From NCBI GenBank assembly GCA_029859555.1, contig JAOUCV010000120.1:1-6808 (forward strand): a stretch of 6,808 nucleotides of DNA, given 5' to 3'. This document shows positions 1-5,471 of the stretch, piece by piece (the stretch's first letter is position 1; the number at the start of each line of letters is the position of its first letter). Below the pieces are notes generated by a model. It saw only the letters and a list, made by a program, of their open reading frames with translations, was not told where the DNA came from and did not search any database. This stretch comes from Gammaproteobacteria bacterium. GTDB taxonomy: Bacteria > Pseudomonadota > Gammaproteobacteria > UBA9214. The translations under genes were made by a program, and so were the position numbers.

Positions 1-207
1 CTGGCAACCCCAGTCGATACTGGCCGGTAGCCGGTCGAGATCGGCACAAACAGCCACGGCACCGGATTCAGCCAGCTTTTCCGCGCTTTGCCGGCTGCGA
101 ACAACCGCGCTCACATCGTGCCTTGCGGCGGCCAATAATGCCGCCACACGCCGGCCAATATAGCCGCAGCCGACGATTAACACAGTTTTAAGTGGTTTAT
201 CTTGCAT
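1..207 (-). CDS. NAD(P)-dependent epimerase/dehydratase-like protein, N-terminal part (runs off window)
   Basis: Reading the minus strand from the ATG at 207-205 gives 69 open codons to the window edge; the C-terminal part lies outside. The first strand and turn read TVLIVGCGYIGRRVA, a Rossmann dinucleotide-binding motif GxGxxG (Gly13, Gly15, Gly18), followed by a helix, a second strand (DVSAVVRS) and an Arg-rich turn that could favour NADP over NAD. The GCGYIG form is typical of the atypical SDR group that includes YeeZ-like proteins, but the active-site region is not visible, so the reaction is unknown. No Shine-Dalgarno sequence is evident upstream. The gene diverges from the flavin reductase across 49 bp. 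It could instead belong to another Rossmann family, such as a ketopantoate-reductase-like or 6-phosphogluconate-dehydrogenase-like protein. The gene is confident; the family is moderate. Confidence 0.75.
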   Translation of the reverse strand, partial: MQDKPLKTVLIVGCGYIGRRVAALLAAARHDVSAVVRSRQSAEKLAESGAVAVCADLDRLPASIDWGCQ

Positions 208-235
208 GGTAAATCAGCGACAATGCCTGCCCTTT

Positions 236-245
236 TTGTTAACAA
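236..245. repeat. 10-bp perfect palindrome TTGTTAACAA between divergent genes
   Basis: The sequence TTGTTAACAA equals its own reverse complement. It lies 11 nt before the ATG of the flavin reductase, within the 49 bp separating that gene from the divergent epimerase-like gene. A dyad at this place could be a regulator half-site or overlap a promoter, but a 10-bp palindrome can also arise by chance. I saw no convincing -35/-10 pair in this gap. Confidence 0.3.
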
Positions 246-256
246 GACTCATTCTT

Positions 257-1285
257 ATGGCGTATCAGGTCACCATCCATAACAGCGGTCACAGCTTTGC
301 CGTGGAAGACACCGAGTCGGTACTCGAGGCCGCGCTGCGCCAGGGCATTATACTGCCATATGGCTGTCGCAATGGTGTCTGCGGTTCCTGCATGGGCAAA
401 CTGCTATCCGGCTCGGTAAGCTATCCCGAGGGACGCCCGGATGCCCTGAAGACGACAGATGCCGCGCAACAGCAAGCACTGTTCTGTCAGGCACGCCCCG
501 TCAGTGACCTGCTCATCGAGGTACGTGAAGTGGATGCCGCCAAGGATATCGAGGTCCGGACACTGCCGTGTCGGGTCAACAAACTTGAGCATCTGGCACA
601 CGATGTCATCCGTATTTACCTGAAACTGCCCGACACCGAGCGCCTGCAGTTTCTGGCAGGACAGTACATCGATGTCTTGCTGAAAGACCATGCACCACGA
701 GCATTCTCAATTGCCAATGCACCGCATGATGACCGCTTTATCGAGCTGCACATACGTAATGTCAGTGGCGGTTATTTCAGTGCGCAGGTGTTTAACCAGA
801 TGCAGGAAAAGGCCATGCTGCGCTTTACCGGTCCACTGGGCACCTTCTTCCTGCGCGAAGATTCTGACCGTCCGGCGATATTAATCGGCGGCGGCACCGG
901 CTTTGCCCCCATCAAGGGGATTCTGGAACATGCATTTCATAGTGGCGTGCAGAAACCACTGCACCTGTTTTGGGGAGTACGTGCGAAACGTGACCTGTAC
1001 CTGGAACAGCTGCCGGCACGCTGGCTGCAGGATCACCCGAATTTCAGCTACACACCGGTCCTGTCAGAACCCATGGCGGAAGACCGGTGGGCAGGCGCGA
1101 CCGGCTACGTCAGCGATACCGTTATCAGTGCATACCCGGATCTCTGCGACCATGACGTTTACATGAGTGGTCCGCCGATCATGGTACAGGCGGGACACAA
1201 ACTGTTCATGCAACATGGACTGGATGAATCGCGTTTCTTCTCCGACGCCTTTGAATATGCGGCCCCCTCAGAGAAAAAAGATTAA
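257..1285 (+). CDS. 2Fe-2S ferredoxin-fused FAD/NAD(P)H reductase (CDP-6-deoxy-glucoseen reductase-like)
   Basis: The predicted protein has 342 residues. Residues 1-90 are a plant-type 2Fe-2S ferredoxin domain with Cys37, Cys42 and Cys45 (CxxxxCxxC in YGCRNGVCGSCMG) and Cys78. Residues about 100-200 form the FAD-binding barrel, with RAFSIA at 148-153. Residues about 205-335 form the NAD(P)-binding domain, with GGGTGFAP at 211-218, YMSGPP at 302-307 and a terminal FFSDAFEY. The order ferredoxin-FAD-NAD matches electron-transfer proteins that pass NAD(P)H electrons through FAD to the iron-sulfur cluster. Databases usually name such gammaproteobacterial genes CDP-6-deoxy-delta-3,4-glucoseen reductase, but no deoxysugar genes are visible here, so the partner is unknown. 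The ATG at 257 is preferred over the in-frame ATG at 206 because the ferredoxin fold begins directly with AYQVTI and 206 overlaps the neighbour's start codon. No Shine-Dalgarno is seen. The stop codon overlaps that of hemD. Confidence 0.9.
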   Translation: MAYQVTIHNSGHSFAVEDTESVLEAALRQGIILPYGCRNGVCGSCMGKLLSGSVSYPEGRPDALKTTDAAQQQALFCQARPVSDLLIEVREVDAAKDIEVRTLPCRVNKLEHLAHDVIRIYLKLPDTERLQFLAGQYIDVLLKDHAPRAFSIANAPHDDRFIELHIRNVSGGYFSAQVFNQMQEKAMLRFTGPLGTFFLREDSDRPAILIGGGTGFAPIKGILEHAFHSGVQKPLHLFWGVRAKRDLYLEQLPARWLQDHPNFSYTPVLSEPMAEDRWAGATGYVSDTVISAYPDLCDHDVYMSGPPIMVQAGHKLFMQHGLDESRFFSDAFEYAAPSEKKD

Positions 1286-1297
1286 AGCGCTTGCGCT
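1274..1297 (-). terminator. Possible weak intrinsic terminator at the end of hemD
   Basis: On the minus strand, the last codons of hemD contain AGCGC-AA-GCGCT (1297-1286; effectively a 4-bp stem with loop CAAG). TTAATC and a run of six T (1279-1274) follow. The layout of GC-rich stem then T-run suits termination of hemD transcription, but the stem is short and is separated from the T-run by six bases. The T-run lies inside the end of the convergent reductase gene. Confidence 0.3.
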
Positions 1298-2040
1298 GCT
1301 GCGACAAGAGCCTCGGCACTGGCATTGGCCGCCAGCAACGGCGGCTTGCTGAAACCCAGCTGTCTTGCCAGTGCCGCCTGGCGTTCACCGACCACAATCA
1401 AGGGCAACTCACGCAATAACGGCTGGCCTGCCGCTCCGGCCATGTCATACAGGTTCTGCAGGGTTTCATTACTGGTGATGGTGGCGGCGGCGAGATAGCC
1501 CGGCTGCAGCAACGCCAGCAGTGCGGCCTCGTCAGCAAGCGGGCAGGCGCGCCGGTAGACTTCGACATAGTCAACCTCTGCGCCACGCGCGAGTAACGTA
1601 TCGTGCAGATACTCGCGCCCGCCATTGCCCCGGAAAATCACCACCCGCTGGCCCGACATATCCTGCAGTTCATCCAGTGCCAGCAGTGCTTCGCTGTTGA
1701 ATTCATGCTCGGGCACATAGTCTGTCGACAGTCCGTAGGGCAACAGCGCCCCGGCCGAGCGCGCACCTACCGTGGCAATCGCCGTGTGCTCCGGCCAGTC
1801 ACGCCGGTCAAGAATAAACTCCACGCCCTTTTGCACCGCATTGACACTGACGAATATGGCCAGGTCAACGCTGTCGAACTCGTCCGACAGCGCTTCCAGC
1901 TGGTACAGGCTCAACGGATCGAGGATTTCAATAGTGGGAAATCGAATGGCCTCAAAGCCGCCAGCTTCAAGCAGACTGCAGAGCTGATCGGCCTGTGCTG
2001 CAGGCCGTGTTACCAGCAAGCGCCGTTTATTATGTGTCAT
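1282..2040 (-). CDS. hemD: Uroporphyrinogen-III synthase
   Basis: HemD closes and inverts ring D of hydroxymethylbilane to give uroporphyrinogen III, the branch point to heme, siroheme and cobalamin, in the cytoplasm. The 252-residue length is usual for the family. The N-terminus [11 protein letters not shown] with a following [12 protein letters not shown] strand is typical, as are [18 protein letters not shown], the inter-domain [24 protein letters not shown] and a late [15 protein letters not shown]. HemD proteins diverge strongly, so identification rests on this motif order and on hemC directly upstream. The ATG at 2040 was chosen because homology begins there; the open frame extends further upstream only inside hemC. 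The gene overlaps the end of hemC by 11 nt with no clear Shine-Dalgarno, suggesting translation coupled to hemC. No hemX or hemY follows: the next gene is convergent, sharing the TTAA stop overlap. Confidence 0.93.
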   Translation of the reverse strand: MTHNKRRLLVTRPAAQADQLCSLLEAGGFEAIRFPTIEILDPLSLYQLEALSDEFDSVDLAIFVSVNAVQKGVEFILDRRDWPEHTAIATVGARSAGALLPYGLSTDYVPEHEFNSEALLALDELQDMSGQRVVIFRGNGGREYLHDTLLARGAEVDYVEVYRRACPLADEAALLALLQPGYLAAATITSNETLQNLYDMAGAAGQPLLRELPLIVVGERQAALARQLGFSKPPLLAANASAEALVAAAQAL

Positions 2041-2962
2041 GTAACAGTTCGTCGAGTATCGGCCGGGCACCGCGCGACAGCAAATCATCTGCCAACTGTT
2101 TCCCAAGTGCCGCGGCATGCTGCACCGGGCCACTGATATCGCCATGAATGATCTCGCTGCCATCCGCTCGTCCGACCAGGCCGCGCAGCTCGATAGCGTC
2201 GGCGCTGATCACCGAGTAGCCGGCAACCGGTGCCTGGCAGCCGCCGGCAAGCGTTGCATTCATGGCACGTTCCGCCGTGGTTCGTTGCAGGGTTTCTTCA
2301 TGGTTGAGGGGGGCAATCAACGCCTTCACCCGCTCATCGTCACAACGGCATTCAATGCCGATCACGCCCTGCGCAATCGCCGGCAACATCAGCTCGGGCG
2401 CCAGCGCAGAGGTAATGCGTGCTGCCATCCCCAGCCGTTTCAACCCGGCACAGGCCAGCACGATGGCATCGTATTCACCCGCATCAAGCTTTCCCAGCCG
2501 GGTACCGACGTTGCCGCGCAGGTCGAGGATCTGCAGATCCGGGCGGCGGGCACGCAGCTGGCACTGGCGTCGCAGGCTGGACGTGCCCACCCGGGCAGCC
2601 TCGGGCAATGCATCAACTGCAGCGAATTCATTGGAAACAAAGGCATCCTGCGGGTCCTCACGCTCCAGGATCGCACCAATACAGAGCCCCGCGGGTAACT
2701 CGGCCGGCACATCTTTCATCGAGTGCACCGCAATATCGGCACGGTCTTCCAGCATGCCCTGTTCAAGTTCCTTGACAAACAGGCCCTTGCCACCGATTTT
2801 TGCCAGCGGGCTGTCGAGAATACGGTCCCCCTGTGTGCTCATGGTCAGCAGCTCAACCTGCAAACCGGCATGCAGCTGCATCAGGCGCGAGCGCACATGC
2901 TCCGCCTGCCATAGTGCCAGTGGGCTTTTACGGGTTGCAATACGCAGCAGATCTGTTGACAT
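2030..2962 (-). CDS. hemC: Porphobilinogen deaminase (hydroxymethylbilane synthase)
   Basis: HemC joins four porphobilinogen molecules into the linear tetrapyrrole hydroxymethylbilane, using a covalently bound dipyrromethane cofactor. The protein has 310 residues, the usual length. It starts with [19 protein letters not shown], a hallmark of the family, and continues with [17 protein letters not shown] and the catalytic-loop sequence AVHSMKDVP with Asp84. [12 protein letters not shown] and [13 protein letters not shown] follow, and [12 protein letters not shown] carries the cofactor-binding Cys242. Asp84 and Cys242 fall at the same numbers as in the E. coli enzyme. The ATG at 2962 gives the expected N-terminus; no strong Shine-Dalgarno precedes it. 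A TATAAT hexamer at 3010-3005 lies at a suitable distance to serve as its own -10 element, so hemC may be transcribed independently of algZ-algR, unlike a simple operon. Confidence 0.98.
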   Translation of the reverse strand: MSTDLLRIATRKSPLALWQAEHVRSRLMQLHAGLQVELLTMSTQGDRILDSPLAKIGGKGLFVKELEQGMLEDRADIAVHSMKDVPAELPAGLCIGAILEREDPQDAFVSNEFAAVDALPEAARVGTSSLRRQCQLRARRPDLQILDLRGNVGTRLGKLDAGEYDAIVLACAGLKRLGMAARITSALAPELMLPAIAQGVIGIECRCDDERVKALIAPLNHEETLQRTTAERAMNATLAGGCQAPVAGYSVISADAIELRGLVGRADGSEIIHGDISGPVQHAAALGKQLADDLLSRGARPILDELLHDT

Positions 2963-2984
2963 AAGCAGCTAACCAGTCACTAAT
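2956..2984 (+). promoter_or_regulatory. Candidate promoter of the thioredoxin-like gene
   Basis: A perfect -35 hexamer TTGACA (2956-2961) overlaps the start codon of hemC on the other strand. After a 17-bp spacer comes ACTAAT (2979-2984), which matches the -10 consensus at its last four positions. The predicted transcription start is about 2991, the first base of the thioredoxin-like ATG, so the mRNA would be leaderless or nearly so. The absence of a Shine-Dalgarno before that ATG agrees with this. Part of the -35 match is imposed by the hemC codons for Met-Ser-Thr. Confidence 0.4.
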
Positions 2985-2990
2985 AAACGG

Positions 2991-3530
2991 ATGATGAAAC
3001 CACCATTATACAAGCCTGCTGTTTTCGGGTGTGCCTTATTGTTGCTATTCGCGGCATCATTACTGGCCGAGGTGCGCGTCCCGGTTGCCCATGACCTGCA
3101 GCAGCAGGGCCGCCAGGCACAATCCCGGCAACTGCCGATCATGCTGACCTTTTCAGCGGATGACTGCAGCTACTGCGAGCTGCTGGAGGAAGATTTTCTG
3201 CAACCCATGCTACTGAGTGGCGAATATGAAGACCGCGTCATCATCCGCAAGCTGATCCTCGATGACGGCTCCAGCGTCAGCGACTTCTCCGGTCGGGACA
3301 TCGAGGCAACGCGGCTGTCGGACCAGTACCGGGTATTTGTCACACCTACGATTTTATTTATCGATGGCGAGGGCCGGGAACTGGCCGAACGGATTGTTGG
3401 CATTAACACACCGGAATTGTTTGGCGGCTACCTGGATGCCTGTATCGACACGGCACGCGCCAGCATCAGGAATCCGGCTGCGCTGGCAGCCCTGCATGGC
3501 TGCCGCCTGCAAAACCCGCCAGCGCGCTAG
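2991..3530 (+). CDS. Exported thioredoxin-fold protein with CSYC motif
   Basis: The predicted protein has 179 residues. A Lys-containing N-terminus (MMKPPLYKP) is followed by a hydrophobic stretch (about residues 10-26), indicating a signal peptide with possible cleavage after Ala26, or else a membrane anchor. The rest is a thioredoxin fold: strand PIMLTFSA, redox pair Cys59-Ser-Tyr-Cys62, and VFVTPTILFID with the cis-proline candidate Pro119. This resembles SoxW-like or thioredoxin_2 family proteins in the periplasm. The insert between the active site and the cis-Pro strand contains the acidic LILDDGSS segment. Cys151 and Cys171 might form a further disulfide. Substrate is unknown; reduction or repair of secreted or c-type cytochrome thiols would be a guess. 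The start could be either of two adjacent ATGs (2991 or 2994). It is divergent from hemC by 28 bp and convergent with the algR-like gene, overlapping it by 4 nt. Confidence 0.88.
   Translation: MMKPPLYKPAVFGCALLLLFAASLLAEVRVPVAHDLQQQGRQAQSRQLPIMLTFSADDCSYCELLEEDFLQPMLLSGEYEDRVIIRKLILDDGSSVSDFSGRDIEATRLSDQYRVFVTPTILFIDGEGRELAERIVGINTPELFGGYLDACIDTARASIRNPAALAALHGCRLQNPPAR
3005..3010 (-). promoter_or_regulatory. Candidate -10 element for hemC
   Basis: On the minus strand a perfect TATAAT occurs within codons 5-7 of the divergent thioredoxin-like gene. It would start transcription near 2998 and give hemC a leader of about 36 nt. The -35 region at 16-18 bp spacing (ACACCC, CACACC or GCACAC) does not match consensus, so an activator or a weaker promoter would have to be assumed. 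Confidence 0.4.
3485..3504. repeat. Perfect 7-bp hairpin near the thioredoxin-like/algR convergent junction
   Basis: GGCAGCC (3485-3491) pairs perfectly with GGCTGCC (3498-3504) around a six-base loop. It lies inside the last codons of the thioredoxin-like gene and 23 bp beyond the algR-like stop. There is no T-run on either side, so it is not a standard intrinsic terminator. It might stabilise 3' ends or assist Rho-dependent termination of convergent transcripts, or be a chance product of Ala/Cys/Gly codons. Confidence 0.35.
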
Positions 3531-4267
3531 TTCTGCAGCGCCTTCACCAGCTGACGAATCTCCGCGGCATGGCGGCGGCTGACCTCCAGCGTCTGCGCAA
3601 CACCCTCCAGCTGCACCTGCATACGGCCCTCTGCGTCCTTTGTCACGCCGGTAATATAGCGTCTGGCCACCAGCGCATTGCGATGTATGCGTGCAAACTG
3701 ATCGGCAAATTCCTGCTCCAGACCTTTCAGCGTTTCCTCGATCAACAGCTGTGCGTCTGCCGTACACACCGTCACATATTTCTGGTCTGCATGAAAATAG
3801 CGAACCTCATCCAGCGCGATCAGCTGCAGACTGCCGCGCACATTGGCGCAAATCCGCTGCCGTTGCCCGGACTGCTGTTCGGCTGCCTGCAGCGAAGCTG
3901 TCTGCACGCGCGTCAGGCGCCGCGCATGCTGCAGCGCCTCCATCAGCCGCTCCTGGCGCACCGGTTTTAACAGGTAATCCACCGCATGAGTATCAAACGC
4001 CTGCAGTGCATAGTCATTGTAAGCAGTGGTAAAAATGATCGCCGGCGGCTGCTCCAGTGACTGCAGATGCTGCGCCGCTTCCAGACCGTCCATGCCCGGC
4101 ATGCGAATATCCATCAGTAATATATCCGGCTCAGCCTGCTCCGCCAGTGCCAGCGCCTCTGCGCCATTGGCGGCATCACCGCAGCTGCTATAGCCGTCTA
4201 TCGACTCCAGCATCGCCAGCAGGCGCGCACGTGCCGGTGCTTCGTCGTCAACAATCAGGACTTTCAT
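3527..4267 (-). CDS. algR: AlgR/LytR-type response regulator (REC + LytTR DNA-binding)
   Basis: The 246-residue protein has a receiver domain (about 1-115): acidic Asp7-Asp8, phosphoacceptor Asp53 in ILLMDIRMPGMDG, Thr80/Thr81 in IIFTTAYNDYALQAF, and Lys101 in DYLLKPV. A Gln-rich linker (about 120-138) leads to a C-terminal LytTR DNA-binding domain (about 139-240), with LIALDEVRYFHADQKYVTV, LLIEETLKGLEQEF and the strongly conserved FARIHRNALVARRYITG. Length, domain pair and context with the kinase upstream match AlgR of Pseudomonas, where it controls alginate and type IV pilus genes; neither target set is visible here, so the symbol marks family, not proven role. A strong Shine-Dalgarno (GGAGGA, 4282-4277) sits 9 nt before the ATG, and the start overlaps the kinase stop as ATGA. 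The stop overlaps that of the convergent thioredoxin-like gene. Confidence 0.92.
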   Translation of the reverse strand: MKVLIVDDEAPARARLLAMLESIDGYSSCGDAANGAEALALAEQAEPDILLMDIRMPGMDGLEAAQHLQSLEQPPAIIFTTAYNDYALQAFDTHAVDYLLKPVRQERLMEALQHARRLTRVQTASLQAAEQQSGQRQRICANVRGSLQLIALDEVRYFHADQKYVTVCTADAQLLIEETLKGLEQEFADQFARIHRNALVARRYITGVTKDAEGRMQVQLEGVAQTLEVSRRHAAEIRQLVKALQN

Positions 4268-5340
4268 GACGTGGCTTCCTCCGGAAAATGCATGACGACC
4301 TTATACACGCCCGCCGTCAGTGTTGACACCAGGCTGGCACTGTCACCAAAGATAATCTGCAATCGCTGCCGAATATTTTCCTGTGCAATACGGTGGCCTG
4401 CCGGCTGTTCAGACGCTGTTTTGGACAATACCGGGTTACTGATAGCAATCGTCACGAAGCCATCCTTGCAGTGACCTTCAACCTGAATGGTACCGCCCTC
4501 CGGCAGGCGCTCAATGCCATGATAAATGGCATTTTCCAGCAACGGCTGCAGTATCAGGGGCGGCAACACGGTTGTCTGCGGCACGCCATCCATGTGCCAT
4601 TCCACCGACAGACGCTCACCCAGACGCAAGGCCTCGATGCCGAGATAGCGCCGTGCCAGCGTCAGCTCCTCAGCCAGCGTCGCCTGCTGTTGCGAAGTAT
4701 TCAAGGAGGCACGAAACAGGTCTGACAGGTCCTCGATGGCGGTCTCGGCCACTTCCGGCGCAGAGCGTGTCAGGGCCGCGATGGTGTTCATACTGTTAAA
4801 CAGAAAGTGCGGTCGAATCCGCGCCTGCAATGCCTGGATGCGTGCCCGCGCCTCGGCCTTTAACTGCTGGCGCCACTGGAACTGTACATATAAATAGCGC
4901 AGCACGATGGCGGCAATCACGGTAGCGATGGTCAGGTTACGCAACAGGAATACCGCATGCTGATCGACGCTAATTTCCGGAAACACGGTACTGGCCAGCA
5001 TCAGCCAGAATGCCAGCTCACTGACCACGGCCGTCACCAGCAGCACCAGCAGATAACTGACCACCGCCGCAACCCGGTTGCCCATACGCGCCAGCATGGG
5101 CCGGCAGACACACAGCATCGCTGCGCTGGTCAGTGCAATCCACTGCATAAACAGCGAGATCAGGCCGAGATTTCCCCAGGCATCCTGCATCACACCCGGG
5201 CTCACCAGCGTAATAATGAAGGCCAGCAGTTGTGCGATAACCACCACGGCAAACACCATGCGCACATCGCAAAAGCTTGGCAGAAAGAAAGACTCTACCG
5301 TCTCGATACCGCTGTAGTCTGTTAGCTGCTGATCGCTCAT
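4264..5340 (-). CDS. algZ: AlgZ/FimS-type membrane sensor histidine kinase (LytS family)
   Basis: The 358-residue protein begins with a short cytoplasmic segment, then about four hydrophobic membrane segments (roughly 27-47, 58-78, 91-118 and 128-150). A basic helix rich in Gln and Arg ([19 protein letters not shown]) leads into the LytS-type kinase domain, with the phosphoacceptor His178 in [20 protein letters not shown]. The ATPase part keeps an N-box-like [11 protein letters not shown] (Asn270) but has no clear glycine-rich GxGxG box; the matching place reads [14 protein letters not shown], close to what is known for AlgZ/FimS. It should phosphorylate the response regulator encoded directly downstream, with which it overlaps by 4 nt (ATGA). 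The ATG at 5340 was chosen because it leaves a normal N-terminus; an in-frame TTG at 5388 would add 16 residues of little character. The signal sensed is unknown. Confidence 0.92.
   Translation of the reverse strand: MSDQQLTDYSGIETVESFFLPSFCDVRMVFAVVVIAQLLAFIITLVSPGVMQDAWGNLGLISLFMQWIALTSAAMLCVCRPMLARMGNRVAAVVSYLLVLLVTAVVSELAFWLMLASTVFPEISVDQHAVFLLRNLTIATVIAAIVLRYLYVQFQWRQQLKAEARARIQALQARIRPHFLFNSMNTIAALTRSAPEVAETAIEDLSDLFRASLNTSQQQATLAEELTLARRYLGIEALRLGERLSVEWHMDGVPQTTVLPPLILQPLLENAIYHGIERLPEGGTIQVEGHCKDGFVTIAISNPVLSKTASEQPAGHRIAQENIRQRLQIIFGDSASLVSTLTAGVYKVVMHFPEEATS
4275..4282 (-). promoter_or_regulatory. Strong Shine-Dalgarno of the algR-like gene
   Basis: GGAGGAAG on the minus strand, inside the last codons of the kinase gene, lies about 9 nt (from GGAGGA) before the algR-like ATG. 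It is the only near-consensus ribosome binding site at any of the starts in the window and fixes the 4267 start. Confidence 0.85.
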
Positions 5341-5365
5341 TTTTGCAGTTTCAACCCTGCCATCG

Positions 5366-5396
5366 CGGCATGCAAGTATCGCCTTCAATCATGCCG
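5366..5396. repeat. Inverted repeat CGGCATG-N17-CATGCCG between algZ and argH
   Basis: Two perfect 7-bp arms (5366-5372 and 5390-5396) are separated by 17 bases, with arm centres 24 bp apart. It lies just upstream of the kinase start in the 131-bp divergent gap, which otherwise holds GC-rich sequence and the candidate argH promoter. It could be an operator for a dimeric regulator or an RNA hairpin in the kinase leader; no known consensus is recognised. Confidence 0.4.
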
Positions 5397-5436
5397 GCAG
5401 CCGGGCGCGGCAAACGCAAAGCCGACCCGGATTGGT

Positions 5437-5442
5437 TATACT
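5437..5442 (+). promoter_or_regulatory. Candidate -10 element for argH
   Basis: TATACT matches five of six bases of the -10 consensus and would place the start of transcription near 5449, giving argH a leader of about 23 nt. The -35 region at 17-bp spacing (ACGCAA, 5414-5419) is poor. The same bases read on the other strand as GTATAAC, so a minus-strand promoter for the kinase is also possible here. Confidence 0.4.
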
Positions 5443-5471
5443 GCCGCAAAACAGGCCGGGTGCTTAGCAAC

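Noticed and set aside
206..256. N-terminal extension of the flavin reductase from the ATG at 206
   Set aside because: It adds 17 residues before the ferredoxin fold, overlaps the start codon of the divergent gene and has no ribosome binding site; the ATG at 257 fits the family better.
2045..2053. CAGTTCGTC, one base off the reported AlgR site CCGTTCGTC, inside the end of hemC
   Set aside because: A single 8/9 match inside a coding region, not upstream of a likely promoter, is within chance expectation.
1603..2136. Open frame of 177 codons on the plus strand across hemD
   Set aside because: Antisense shadow of hemD with His/Gln/Arg-rich composition and no motif.
2262..2972. Open frame of 236 codons on the plus strand within hemC
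   Set aside because: Antisense shadow of a highly conserved enzyme; the product is rich in Ser, Arg and Ala with no domain pattern.
3518..3531. GC-rich palindrome AGCGCGCT at the thioredoxin-like/algR stop overlap as a terminator
   Set aside because: An 8-bp palindrome without loop cannot form a useful hairpin, and no T-run follows on either strand.
5341..5388. Extended kinase start at an in-frame TTG (5388)
   Set aside because: The 16 extra residues show no conserved character and lie in the region with the inverted repeat; the ATG at 5340 gives a normal N-terminus.
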